Assembly: GCA_037893225.1 (NCBI GenBank)
Contig: JAZGUH010001196.1
Span: 1 to 64,000 of the forward strand
Source: Hippasteria phrygiana
Taxonomy: Eukaryota; Echinodermata; Asteroidea; Valvatida; Goniasteridae
Direction of reading: 5' to 3'
Length of the DNA stretch: 64,000 nucleotides
Positions 35,079 through 47,019 of the stretch are shown piece by piece. The notes under the pieces were generated by a model. It had not been told where the DNA came from and did no database searches. It worked only from the letters and a program-made list of their open reading frames with translations. The first letter of the stretch is position 1. Each line of letters starts with the position of its first letter. The position numbers were made by a program, and so were the translations under genes.

Positions 35079-35155
35079 TGGCTACTGTTGTGGCTATATT
35101 GGTAGAGCACTGAAAGCTTTAGACTACAGAGGCCTGGGTTCGAATCCTCTGCCCG
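35079..35155 (+). other. Degenerate tRNA-like sequence (Pol III boxes)
   Basis: TGGCTATATTGGTAGAGC resembles a tRNA D arm/A box, and GGTTCGAATCC (35138-35148) is a perfect B box at normal tRNA spacing. The T stem and acceptor do not pair well, so this is not a functional tRNA. It could be a tRNA pseudogene or SINE head captured in unit C. Confidence 0.5.
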
Positions 35156-35213
35156 ATTTATATTTCAAGGGAAAACACAACGTCTATTTATGACAATTGA
35201 CCCTTACTTATCT

Positions 35214-36010
35214 CACTTCCGTTTTGGACCGGAAGGAAGGGTCACGTGAATTTGCACGTAATATCAAAAATGAAGACCCTGGATTATTCTATCGTTTCCC
35301 GTAAAAATCAAAATCAGATCTCTCTCGATTGATTTTTATATTGATTTTCAAAGATTAAACTTTCAAGTTATAAGGCACTTCCGGTTTGGACCGGAAGGAA
35401 GGGTCACGTGAATTTGCACGTAATATAAAAAATGAAGACCCTGGATTATTCTATCGGTTCCCGTAAAAATCAAAATCAGATCTCTCTCGATTGATTTTTA
35501 TATTGATTTTCAAAGATTAAACTTTCAAATTATAAGGCACTTCCGGTTTGGACCGGAAGGAAGGGTCACGTGACTTTGCACGTAATATAGAAAATGAAGA
35601 CCCTGGATTATTCTATCGGTTGCCGTAAAAAGCAAAATCAGATCTCTCTCGATTGATTTTATATTGATTTTCAAAGATTAAACTTTCAAGTTATAAGGCA
35701 CTTCCGGTTTAGACCGGAAGGAAGGGTCACGTGACTTTGCACGTAATATAAAAAAAGAAGACCCTGGATTATTCTATCAGTTGCCGTAAAAAGCAAAATC
35801 AGATCTCTCTCGATTGATTTTATATTGATTTTCAAAGATTAAACTTTCAAATTATAAGGCACTTCCGGTTTGGACCGGAAGAAAGGGTCACGTGACTTTG
35901 CACGTAATACAAAAAATGAAGATCCTGGATTATTCTATCAGTTCACATTAAAGCAAAATCAGATCTCTCACGGTTGATTTTATATTGATTTTCAAAAACT
36001 AAATCTAGAA
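35214..36010. repeat. Tandem array, period 161-162 bp
   Basis: CACTTCCGGTTTGGACCGG or close variants occur at 35214, 35376, 35538, 35699 and 35860. Each unit contains CCGGTTTGGACCGG (a short inverted repeat), GGGTCACGTGA and ATTGATTTTCAAAGATTAAA. Isolated diverged units lie at 36446, 47745 and 48200. Confidence 0.95.
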
Positions 36011-36807
36011 ATCTTTGGTTGATTGTAATCTGATACTTGATGACGTCATCGTGACGTCATTATAGGAAAACTCGAGAACTATGTAAACTATGCTATCTGA
36101 AGAAGAAATCTGCATTATATCTCCTGCGGTTGATTTTTCAGCAATTTTTTTAGGTTTAAAGGTCTTTTCATTGCAACTTCCGGTCTGGTGACGTCATCAA
36201 TCTTTCTCCACCTCAACTTGTTCTTAGCGTGAAGCCGATTACATACATCAATTATAGAGTGATTTCAGCAAACTTCGCCACACACATCGACCGATTATTC
36301 ATTTTAAGCATTTTTCAACTTGCCGCTAGAGGGCGCTCGAACATTTTATGACGTCACAAATAATTTTTTTGTGAAGTACAACCTAGTCGGAGACCAACAT
36401 CGTTGAAAGCAAGTTCCCATCTTTTTCCACTTTCAAATGATGAGGCACTTCCGGTTTGGACCGGAAGGAAGGGTCACGTGATTTGACGCACACGAGATAA
36501 AATAAAGGTCCTGGATTATACTATCAATTCCCACAAAAATCAAGTTCCGGGCTCTCAAGGTTGATTTTATATTGATTTTCAAAGATTAAATCTGCTAATC
36601 TTTAATTGCTTGTAATTTGATACATGATGACGTCATCATGACGTCAGAGTAATATGCACGAGTTCAGTACAGGGTCTCAGTGTATGCCAACTCTCATTAA
36701 GATTGAAGTTTGTTTAAGGGCAAAAGTGCCGATTAGAAAAAACGTGCATAAAGTTTATGGGGTTTTGGGGAGAAAAAGAAAAAGAAGACGAAGAAGAAAA
36801 AAAAAAA

Positions 36808-39560
36808 CTAGAGGTTAAGCGTCTGTTGAGGTCAACAGACGCATGGCTTTTCCTGGTTTTTTTTTTATCAGCATTAAAGTTGTTAATGGTTTTGTTTTCG
36901 CTGAGTTTTCTAAGATCTGAGATTATTTCATGATCTAGATTTCTTACTTGAAAGTTGACCTTTAAGTTTATATTACTTGACCTATGATGACATTATAAGG
37001 ATAGTACTTATACATGGTGTTGGCCTGTGTCGAGATTGGAGTCAATCTGATCAATGACAGTAATATATAATAATATGTTAAATATTAAAAAATTCATAGA
37101 AAATCAGTTGATGACGTTATCATGATGGCACCTCAATTTTCATCTATAACACGAGATACACTAGCAACATACCAGGTTTGAAGGCAATCGGACGTACCGT
37201 TCTCTAGATATGGGCCCTTGAAAAATGCACCTTTAAGATGACGTCACATGACACGTGATGACATCATCATGACGTCACGTTTCGGCATACATTTTCAGCT
37301 TAGGGTCTCTGTTTGTGTTAAGCCTGATTAAGATCAGATTAAGATCTGTTTAGTGACCAAAGTGTCCCGTACAAAATTCGTGTACAAAGTCTATGGGATT
37401 TGGGATAGAACTAAAATAATCATAGAAAATCAGCCGATGACGTCATCATGACGTCACCTCGGATTTAACATGCTAGTATCACTATCTACCTGCACACTAA
37501 TTTTTATGACGATCGTCCCTACCCTTATATGTGTTTCAAAAAAGCATATTTTTGATGACGTCATGATGACGTCACACATTTTTCACATTTATGTGAAAGA
37601 ATATAGGAGCTAACAAAGCTATTACAAAAAGAATTTTGAATTTAGCGTGTTCTGTTGATGAGATATGGCTTTAGGAAACTTTGAAGTTCAAAAACTTTAA
37701 TATTACTGTAAAATCGTATGATGACGTCATCATGACGTCACCTCAATTTTCATCTATAACACGAGCTACCATACCAACATACCTGGTTTGAAGGCAATCG
37801 GACGTACCGTTCTCTAGATATGGGCCCTTGAAAAATGCACCTTTAAGATGACGTCACATGACACGTGATGACGTCATCATGACGTCACGTTTTGGTATAC
37901 ATTTTCAGCTTAGGGTCTCTGTTTGTGTTAAGCCTGATTAAGATCTGATGTTGTTTAGTGACCAAATTGTCCCGTACAAAATTCGTGTACAAAGTCTATG
38001 GGATTTGGGATAGAACTAAAAATTCATAGAAAATCAGCCGATGACGTCATCATGACGTCACCTCGGATTTAACATGCTAGTATCACTATCTACCTGCACA
38101 CTAATTTTTATGACGATCGTCCCTACCCTTATATGTGTTTCAAAAAAGCATATTTTTGATGACGTCGTGATGACGTCACACATTTTTCACATTTATGTGA
38201 AAGAATATAGGAGCTAACAAAGCTATTACAAAAAGAATTTTGAATTTAGCGTGTTCTGTTGATGAGATATGGCTTTAGGAAACTTTGAAGTTCAAAAACT
38301 TTAATATTACTGTAAAATCGTATGATGACGTCATCATGACGTCACCTCAATTTTCATCTATAACACGAGCTACCATACCAACATACCTGGTTTGAAGGCA
38401 ATCGGACGTACCGTTCTCTAGATATGGGCCCTTGAAAAATGCACCTTTAAGATGACGTCACATGACACGTGATGACGTCATCATGACGTCACGTTTCGGC
38501 ATACATTTTCAGCTTAGGGTCTCTGTTTGTGTTAAGCCTGATTAAGATCTGATGTTGTTTAGTGACCAAAGTGTCCCGTACAAAATTCGTGTACAAAGTC
38601 TATGGGATTTGGGATAGAACTAAAATAATCATAGAATATAAATCATATGATGGTCATCATGACATCACCTCAATAACACATCACCTCAATGTGTGCTCTT
38701 GGCCTGTGTATAGATTGGAGTCAATCTGATCAATGACAATGTACAATTTTGAGAGTATGTACAATGAAATTAGAAACATTAAAAAAAATCATAGAAAAAC
38801 AGCCGATGACGTCATCATAAGATTACTTCGGATTTCACATGCTAGCGACAACATCTACCAACCCACCAATTGTTATGATTATTGGATATATGTACCCTTA
38901 TGTTTTTTAAAAGCACATTTTGATGACGTCATGATGACGTCATGATGATGTCACACTTTTTGACATTAATATGAAAGAATGTATGGGCTAACAAACCTAT
39001 TACAAAACGAATTTCGAATATTCTGTTAATGAGATATTATGACTAAGAAACTTTACTTAGGTTCCAAAGAGTACAATGAAATTTGAAACATTTAAAAATT
39101 CATAGAAAATCAACAGACGACGTCATCATGACGTCACCTCGGATTCTACATGCTAGTGGCACCATCTACCTACCCACTAACTTTTATGACGATCAGACCT
39201 ACCCTTATATTTGTTTCAAAAAAGCCTATTTTTGATGACGTCATGATGACGTCACACTTTTTCACATTTATGTGAAAGAATATAGGAGCTAACAAAGCTA
39301 TTACAAAAAGAATTTTGAATTTAGCATGTTCTGTTGGTGAGATATGGCTTGAAGAAACTTTGAAGTTCAAAAACTTAACAATTACTATAAAATCGTATGA
39401 TGACGTCATCTTGACGTCACATCAATTTCCATCTGCAACACATGCTGGCCTATCTAGATACCACGTGTCAACTTAATCGGACTTGTACTTCCATAGATAT
39501 ATGGCTTCGAAAAATGCCCCTTTAAGATGACGTCACGTGACATGTGATGACCATCATTAA
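36808..39560 (-). mobile_element. Helitron/Helentron-like unit D (right end lost)
   Basis: The left border is CTAGAGG after poly-A, followed by the perfect hairpin GCGTCTGTTGA-GG-TCAACAGACGC and ATGGCTTTTCC. The interior is mostly about 604-bp units (landmark CGTGTACAAAGTCTATGGGA near 37380, 37986 and 38590). Similarity to the satellite stops near 39560 without the usual terminal phrase, so the right end has been removed or displaced. Confidence 0.5.
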
Positions 39561-40431
39561 AAGTCAAGTCAGGGTTCCCACAGAAATCTGAAAACCAAAT
39601 TCCATGACCTTTCCATGACTTTCCAAGACTAAATTTCCATGACATTTAATATCATTTTGCAGAGAAAAGTTGTTTGGTATTATGGTACTGATAAACCCCT
39701 GATATGGGGCTAACCATTTGTTAGCTTTTGAAAATAAGTGTTATTTAATAATGCCCTCCTCCCATTACAGCCATTCGATCCACCCACTTTAATAAAAAAG
39801 AAGAAGATAAGATGATATATTATAAGATGTACATAATGGCTGTGGCACTAACAGCTACCATCAGCAAAGAAGACAGAAAAAAGATAGAAAGGAGAAAGAT
39901 AGTAAATGGCTAAATCACATACAGCAGACACATGGAGCTAGCACGTTAGTAGAGAGATTCACGCGAACCGGCATTGGCGACGCTATTTGCAATGCCCAAT
40001 TTTCTGTCAGTGCTGCGACTGGCTTTTATTTGTTTTTATTTAGTTTTGATCATTCAATTTTCTATAATAATTGGTGTTTGTTTATTGTTACTATTTTAAA
40101 TGACTCATAACATTATTTTTATATTTATAACAAATTGATCAGAAATAAATTAGGCTCAAATTTTCAATTATAAAATTAGCAATTTAACAATAATGGTCAC
40201 AACTTTTAACTGAAATTGTCCTCCAAAATGTCAAAAAAATTAAATCAACAATAATCCACAATAGGGTTAACCTAACATGACTACTATTGGCCCTCATTCT
40301 ATTTCTAATTCTATTTACTCTTTTCAGTAATATAATATTTAAAAGAATTGTTTGTCTTAAAATCTCTGTGGTATTATAAGTTACAGCATCATCACCACAC
40401 TGCACATTTCTCATCCAAGTTGATAACAGGA
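39561..40431. other. Unassigned; possible hAT-like terminus at 39570
   Basis: CAGGGTTCCCAC at 39570-39581 followed by repeated TTTCCATGAC words resembles the ends of some hAT-type elements. No matching inverted end or 8-bp duplication was found. The rest is AT-rich without a gene. Confidence 0.3.
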
Positions 40432-42828
40432 CCCCCCCCCCCCCCCCCTGCACACAATCATGGTGGAATAAAACTATTTAATGCGGCTACCATTAAATAT
40501 CAACATGTAGGTATGTACTGTCTGCTTTGTTTTCTTTTAAAGTTTATTTTCTTATAGTCTAAACAGATTGCATACAAACCATTACCCTAATAATCTCCTA
40601 GGGTGTGTGAAAAATCATCTACTGAGAATTGAGGACTTTTATGGTTAAGATATCATTTACATGAATAGGTTTAATATTCAGCTACCATCTCTAATCTTGT
40701 TTTCAATTATATCATGTTTATGTGCCCACATTACATTGAGCTTACGTGTATTGAGTTAAACCTACATGAATGTGGTTCATTCCATGAAGTTGGGTACATA
40801 AAGTGTGACATTTTGCCAAAAAGGGCAATGTTTAAACCCTAAAATTTATTTTTGCTACCTTTATCAGTTTTCCTTGATCTGGATACGTTGTTCATGCACA
40901 CTTGCAATTAGTAGTTTCATAAGTCCAATAAAGGATTGTTTGGATTGTTTTTTCACACTCGATGAAGATATATTGTCAAAATGTGTGACATTCCTCCAAA
41001 TTTGGTGTCCTGTTACACGTGAAACCAGTACCTTAAAATGTCATTATATTCTCTCTGCTTTTATTAATTTGTCTAATTGTTACTAATTTTATAAACTTAT
41101 AAGTAGGTCTTATTAGGGTATGAAACTTGCGACTCTTCTAAGAAAGCTGGTAGATATAGGCTTATGGGTCATTCCGTAAATGAAAAATATATGGTGTTCG
41201 TGTTACATGTGAAACAAAAACACATTTTCTGACATATTTCCATTGATTTGCCTTGAACATGTCTGCATTTTATGAACTAGTTAAGGATATACATCTCTAA
41301 TGAAAAGATATGAAAATCAGACCTCTTCAGTAAATATGAGGCATAAAATATGATTTTGTGTGGATTTTCCATGTAACATGGACACTGGTGTCAATGTTAC
41401 ATGTGAAACCCATCGCTTATTTGTACCATATCACTGTAAATTTCAATTGCAAAAGTCTGACTTCCATTTGTTCAATATTGCTGTCTGTAAGTACACAAAA
41501 GGTGGTTTATTAAAGAAAGTGTTGAATAAAGTTCTTAAGATATGGCAAAAGTTAGGTACTGCAGCTCAATTCTGTTTGATCCACTGCCATCTTCACTGAC
41601 AAATGTACATGCTGTCATCAAATCTGAAATAAGGAACAATAAAGATTGTCCCCTGTGTATTTCTATATTTTATTCATGTGTTGTGTTTTGGGTTTTTTAT
41701 TTGGGGTTCAGGGTGAGCTGGTTGGGTTTATAATTTGTACAGATACGTGCATGCCCCCAGGCCCAACTTGCAGACTAGGCTGTGTATAATAATAATAATT
41801 AACTTCTCTGAGACAAGTAGGGGCATATCTCACTCCCCGAAAACAACTTTTTAAAGTTGCGTTGAAAATGCATATGCAACATGGCAAAGCATTGCTAAAA
41901 TATTGCAGTATTATACGTGACAATGTTTGTATTTTAGACATCAAACTCTTCAGTTTATTCAGTTGGTGGGGGTTTGAAAGTAAAATCTCTCTTCATAATC
42001 GTGTCATCATATGGCACAACCTTTAGTTGGAGGCTTTTGTTGGGGAATTTTCACTGCTAAATAGAGGAAAACAGTTTGTGTTCACTATAGGCCTACATAG
42101 CCTAATTATTCTTGGCAGTGTCTGGTCAGAAATTAATGTACATGTACTACAAGTGTTTACATACATGTACATGTACATATGTAAATTTCTGTCTCATTTT
42201 CCACAAATCTTTAGGAAATAAATCTTGAAATAAGTTGTGCCACATACTTAGACAAACAGGGTTGGTTATTTCCCACGATTTCTGTGTTTCTGACCCATGC
42301 TGGTAGGGGTATTAAAGTAAAATCTCTCCACAGAATTTTGTAATTTTGTTGGGGAATTTTCACTACAGTGTTCACATACATGTACAGTAAATGTGTGTCT
42401 CATTTTCCACAGATATTTTGGAGATAAATCTTGAAGTAATAGGTTGTGGCACATATTTAGACAAGCAGGGTTGGTTAATTTCCAAGATTTCGCTGTTTCT
42501 GACTAGCTGGTTGGGTTTATAATTTGTACAGATGTACTACATGTAGGCCCTATACTTGCAGACTGGGTTGTAACTTTTCTGAGACAAGACTAGTATAGGG
42601 GCATAACTCACTCCCCAACAACAACTTTTTCAAGTTGTGTTGAAAATGTCTGTCCAACATGTCAAAGCATTTATCTGCAATCATTCATGTTCAGAATTGT
42701 GTAATCACATAAATTTGAGGCTTTTGTTGGAGAATTTGCACTGCTAAATAGAGGAAAAACATGTTAATTTGTTTTGACTTTAGGCCTACATGTATTATTA
42801 TTGGCAGTGTATGGTCACAAATTTCTTT
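40432..42828. repeat. 1.29-kb higher-order repeat, unit 1 (with extra about 1.1 kb)
   Basis: Starts after a C run (40432-40448) with GCACACAATCATGGTGGAAT, the phrase that also starts units 2 and 3. About 40552-41633 is absent from the other two. It contains words related to the fold-back MITE at 14492 (AAGTGTGACATTTT; GTTACACGTGAAAC three times). The remainder matches units 2 and 3. Within the unit, two halves are themselves similar (GCTGGTTGGGTTTATAATTT at about 41716 and 42508). Confidence 0.85.
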
Positions 42829-44116
42829 GCACACAATCATGGTGGAATAAAACTATTTAATGCGGCTACCATTAAATATCAACATGTAGGTATGTACTGT
42901 CTGCTTTGTTCTCTTTTAAAATTTATTGGAACATAAAGATTTTCCCCTGTGTATTTCTATATTTTATTCATGTGTTGTGTTTTGGGTTTTTTATCTGGGG
43001 TTCAGGGTGAGCTGGTTGGGTTTATAATTTGTACAGATACATGCATGCCCCCAGGCCCAACTTGCAGACTAGGCTGTGTATAATAATAATAATTAACTTC
43101 TCTGAGACAAGTAGGGGCATATCTCACTCCCCGAAAACAACTTTTTAAAGTTGCGTTGAAAATGCATATGCAACATGGCAAAGCATTGCCAAAATATTGC
43201 AGTATTATACGTGACAATGTTTGTATTTTAGACATCAAACTCTTCAGTTTATTCATTTGGTGGGGGTTTGAAAGTAAAATCTCTCTTCATAATCGTGTCC
43301 TCATATGGCACAACCTTTAGTTGGAGGCTTTTGTTGGGGAATTTTCACTGCTAAATAGAGGAAAACAGTTTGTGTTCACTATACATAGCCTAATTATTCT
43401 TGGCAGTGTCTGGTCAGAAATTAATGTACATGTACTACAGTGTTTACATACATGTACATGTACATATATGCAAATTTCTGTCTCATTTTCCACAAATCTT
43501 TAGGAAATAAATCTTGAAATAAGTTGTGCCACATACTTAGACAAACAGGGTTGGTTATTTCCCAAGATTTCTGTGTTTCTGACCCATGCTGGTAGGGGTA
43601 TTAAAGTAAAATCTCTCCTCAGAATTGTGTAATTTTGTTGGGGAATTTTCACTACAGTGTTCACATACATGTACAGTAAATTTGTGTCTTATTTTCCACA
43701 GATATTTAGGAGATAAATCTTGAAGTAACAGGTTGTGGCACATATTTAGACAAGCAGGGTTGGTTAATTTCCAAGATTTCGCTGTTTCTGACTAGCTGGT
43801 TGGGTTTATAATTTGTACAGATGTACTACATGTAGGCCCTATACTTGCAGACTGGGTTGTAACTTTTCTGAGACAAGACTAGTATAGGGGCATAACTCAC
43901 TCCCCAACAACAACTTTTTCAAGTTGTGTTGAAAATGTCTGTCCAACATGTCAAAGCATTTATCTGCAATCATTCATGTTCAGAATTGTGTAATCACATA
44001 AATTTGAGGCTTTTGTTGGAGAATTTGCACTGCTAAATAGAGGAAAAACATGTTAATTTGTTTTGACTTTAGGCCTACATGTATTATTATTGGCAGTGTA
44101 TGGTCACAAATTTCTT
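42829..44116. repeat. 1.29-kb higher-order repeat, unit 2
   Basis: Nearly identical to unit 3 at a 1288-bp offset. ORFs recurring in each unit translate the repeat and are interrupted by frame changes elsewhere in the unit, so no gene is called. Confidence 0.95.
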
Positions 44117-45400
44117 TGCACACAATCATGGTGGAATAAAACTATTTAATGCGGCTACCATTAAATATCAACATGTAGGTATGTACTGTCTGCTTTGTTC
44201 TCTTTTAAAATTTATTGGAACATAAAGATTGTCCCCTGTGTATTTCTATATTTTATTCATGTGTTGTGTTTTGGGTTTTTTATCTGGGGTTCAGGGTGAG
44301 CTGGTTGGGTTTATAATTTGTACAGATACATGCATGCCCCCAGGCCCAACTTGCAGACTAGGCTGTGTATAATAATAATAATTAACTTCTCTGAGACAAG
44401 TAGGGGCATATCTCACTCCCCGAAAACAACTTTTTAAAGTTGCGTTGAAAATGCATATGCAACATGGCAAAGCATTGCCAAAATATTGCAGTATTATACG
44501 TGACAATGTTTGTATTTTAGACATCAAACTCTTCAGTTTATTCATTTGGTGGGGGTTTGAAAGTAAAATCTCTCTTCATAATCGTGTCATCATATGGCAC
44601 AACCTTTAGTTGGAGGCTTTTGTTGGGGAATTTTCACTGCTAAATAGAGGAAAACAGTTTGTGTTCACTATACATAGCCTAATTATTCTTGGCAGTGTCT
44701 GGTCAGAAATTAATGTACATGTACTACAGTGTTTACATACATGTACATGTACATATGCAAATTTCTGTCTCATTTTCCACAAATCTTTAGGAAATAAATC
44801 TTGAAATAAGTTGTGCCACATACTTAGACAAACAGGGTTGGTTATTTCCCAAGATTTCTGTGTTTCTGACCCATGCTGGTAGGGGTATTAAAGTAAAATC
44901 TCTCCTCAGAATTGTGTAATTTTGTTGGGGAATTTTCACTACAGTGTTCACATACATGTACAGTAAATTTGTGTCTTATTTTCCACAAATATTTAGGAGA
45001 TAAATCTTGAAGTAACAGGTTGTGGCACATATTTAGACAAGCAGGGTTGGTTAATTTCCAAGATTTCGCTGTTTCTGACTAGCTGGTTGGGTTTATAATT
45101 TGTACAGATGTACTACATGTAGGCCCTATACTTGCAGACTGGGTTGTAACTTTTCTGAGACAAGACTAGTATAGGGGCATAACTCACTCCCCAACAACAA
45201 CTTGTTCAAGTTGTGTTGAAAATGTCTGTCCAACATGTCAAAGCATTTATCTGCAATTATTCATGTTCAGAATTGTGTAATCACATACATTTGAGGCTTT
45301 TGTTGGAGAATTTGCACTGCTAAATAGAGGAAAAACATGTTAATTTGTTTTGACTTTAGGCCTACATGTATTATTGGCAGTGTATGGTCACAAATTTCTT
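44117..45400. repeat. 1.29-kb higher-order repeat, unit 3
   Basis: Third copy; similarity fades after TATTGGCAGTGTATGGTCAC near 45390, followed by a further diverged partial subunit to about 45600. Confidence 0.95.
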
Positions 45401-45618
45401 TTAGTAATGTACATGTAGAGTGTTCATATATATATTTTGTACTATGTAAATTTCTATCTCATATTTCACAAATATTTAGGAGATAAATCTTTAAAAATAA
45501 CACGTAGTGCCACATATTTAGACAAGCAGGGTTGGTTTATTTTCCAAGATTTCGCTGCTTCTGAACCATGCTGGTGCGGAATATTAAAGTAAAATCTCGC
45601 AATTTTCGACATGCTTAC

Positions 45619-45648
45619 CTGAATATCTGGACCACCAAATTGAAACAT
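45619..45648 (-). CDS. Candidate first coding exon, minus strand (speculative)
   Basis: An ATG at 45648 on the minus strand opens a 10-codon frame (MFQFGGPDIQ) that ends exactly at CAG/GTAAGC, a near-perfect splice donor. It lies in one of the few stretches here that is not repeated elsewhere in the window. Ten residues are too few to recognise a family, and no second exon was found. It could be chance. Confidence 0.25.
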
Positions 45649-46186
45649 GTTGCTGTCCTACTGAACTTCCTCCATGATTGGACCCTCTATCGCCTTTTTA
45701 AACGTTTGGACATGATCTGCCCATATAGTAGCGTCTAAGGTCGTCTGCAGTGATCGTGTGGTTTTTCTGAATATGTATCTGAAGTCTCAACAAAAGCATC
45801 CGGTTTCACCCTTACAACAGCATCCAAAATGATAGATACGTCACTTGAGATACAAGTAGAGTTCGAGGATTAAGGTGCAGACACTAAGGTTCAAATACGA
45901 GCCAGACGAAAAGTCGAATTTCACGTCCAACTCCAAGAGGCACCCGTTGAGCCCCGAGGCGCGCACAGTGCCGCTGGCCGATATACGCAAACATATCCAT
46001 GTCATGTTTAAGAATCCGCTACTATAATATATGCACAGCTCGTTTGTGCATGCTCCGGGTTGCACGAAAAATGTTTTTTCGGGTTTAACTTGATCGTATT
46101 CTCATTTTGAGGGGATCAGTCGCTGCATGAATGACTACTCTGCATTTTGGGTGAGTGTTTGGTTGATATATTCAGGGAAACGGAAG
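45649..46186. promoter_or_regulatory. Possible bidirectional promoter between two candidate first exons
   Basis: This low-copy interval has a CpG-richer core (about 45890-46070) in otherwise AT-rich repeats and lies between candidate ATG/donor pairs pointing outward on both strands. No TATA box or initiator could be argued for. This is inference from arrangement only. Confidence 0.2.
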
Positions 46187-46224
46187 ATGTCGGCGCTCCA
46201 AACAAAAACCGCTGTGAACCCAAT
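46187..46224 (+). CDS. Candidate first coding exon, plus strand (speculative)
   Basis: The ATG at 46187 has a favourable start context (GGAAGATGT). It opens a 12-codon frame (MSALQTKTAVNP) that ends at AAT/GTAAGT, a consensus splice donor, in phase 2. I do not recognise the protein. The DNA downstream becomes satellite repeats at about 46421, so a second exon would have to lie beyond them. Confidence 0.3.
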
Positions 46225-46420
46225 GTAAGTCCTTCCAGCTCTAAACGGCGAATCTCGCATGTACGGATAGATTTTGTTGTTGTTGCAGACTATACGTGTG
46301 TGGAAATTTGGCATCTGCAGCGTATGTACGTACTTTGTTAGGCTTGATTCTGCATGATTAGGAAGTTAGCGAAACGTTACGCACGGTTTCGGATACCTAT
46401 TTCCACAGCTACCTGTGATT

Positions 46421-47019
46421 AGCGACTTGAAAAAGACTATAAATCAACCCTTTTTATAAACAGCATGTACATTTAAGCCATGGTTATCAGCCCGTCCCAG
46501 AATTCCTTTGTGTTATATTGAATTTGGTCTAAATTTTGAAATGGCTGTCATTTCTTACTTGAGTGAGCCACGATCATGAAATTTTGGAATTGGGTACAGG
46601 AAAATTCAATATATACATTTTTGTAATCGGATTGACCCTTGCATGCGTTAACAAAAAAACACATTTTTGATGACGTCATCATGACGTCACACAATTTTCG
46701 CAATTTAGGGCATATCTTTGAGACATACCAAAGCTATAAGAAAAATAATTTTGAAAATATCTTGTTTTGTTCGCTAGATATATTTAAAAGAATGTTACGA
46801 TTTTAAAAATTCAAAAATTCATAAAAAATCACTTGATGACGTCATCATGACGTCACTCTTCGACGCAATATGTCAGCTTAGAGTCTATGTTTGAGGTAAG
46901 TTTGGTTAAGATCTGAGGTTTTTTAAGACCTAAAGTGCCGCCGAGAAAATTCGTGTACAAAGTCTATGGGATTTTGGTCGGAACTAAAAGAAAAAGAAGA
47001 AGAAGAAGAAAAAAAAAAA
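46421..47019 (-). repeat. Truncated satellite block
   Basis: Begins abruptly at AGCGACTTGAAAAAGAC and carries one and a half 400-bp units. It ends with GTGTACAAAGTCTATGGGAT and a (GAA)n/poly-A run. It is nearly identical to 51970-52549, the right end of unit F. Confidence 0.85.

Larger units (their letters stand above)
34555..36807 (-). mobile_element. Helitron/Helentron-like unit C
   Basis: The left border is CGAGAGATG, where CTAG has decayed to CGAG. It is followed by the imperfect hairpin TGTGTGACTGTT/AACAGTACACA and TAGCTTTTCC. The interior holds a tRNA-like sequence (35079-35155) and an array of 162-bp units. The right border is CATAAAGTTTATGGGG followed by a purine-rich AAG/GAA run up to 36807. 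Confidence 0.45.

Noticed and set aside
29950..39560. CRISPR-like array because of regularly spaced palindromes
   Set aside because: Units are 148-605 bp with diverged spacers that are themselves repeats, in an animal genome, with no cas genes. This is satellite DNA.
39570..39660. hAT transposon end (CAGGGTTCCCAC)
   Set aside because: No matching inverted terminus or 8-bp duplication could be found in the following kilobases; kept only as a low-confidence remark.
41708..45030. Recurring 60-84 codon ORFs at a period of 1.29 kb
   Set aside because: They repeat because the DNA repeats; frames are short, low in complexity and without recognisable domains.
45841..46065. Minus-strand 74-codon ORF and an overlapping plus-strand open frame near 45859-46026
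   Set aside because: Both strands are open over a GC-richer stretch, but neither shows a family motif or clear splice sites at its edges, so neither is called.
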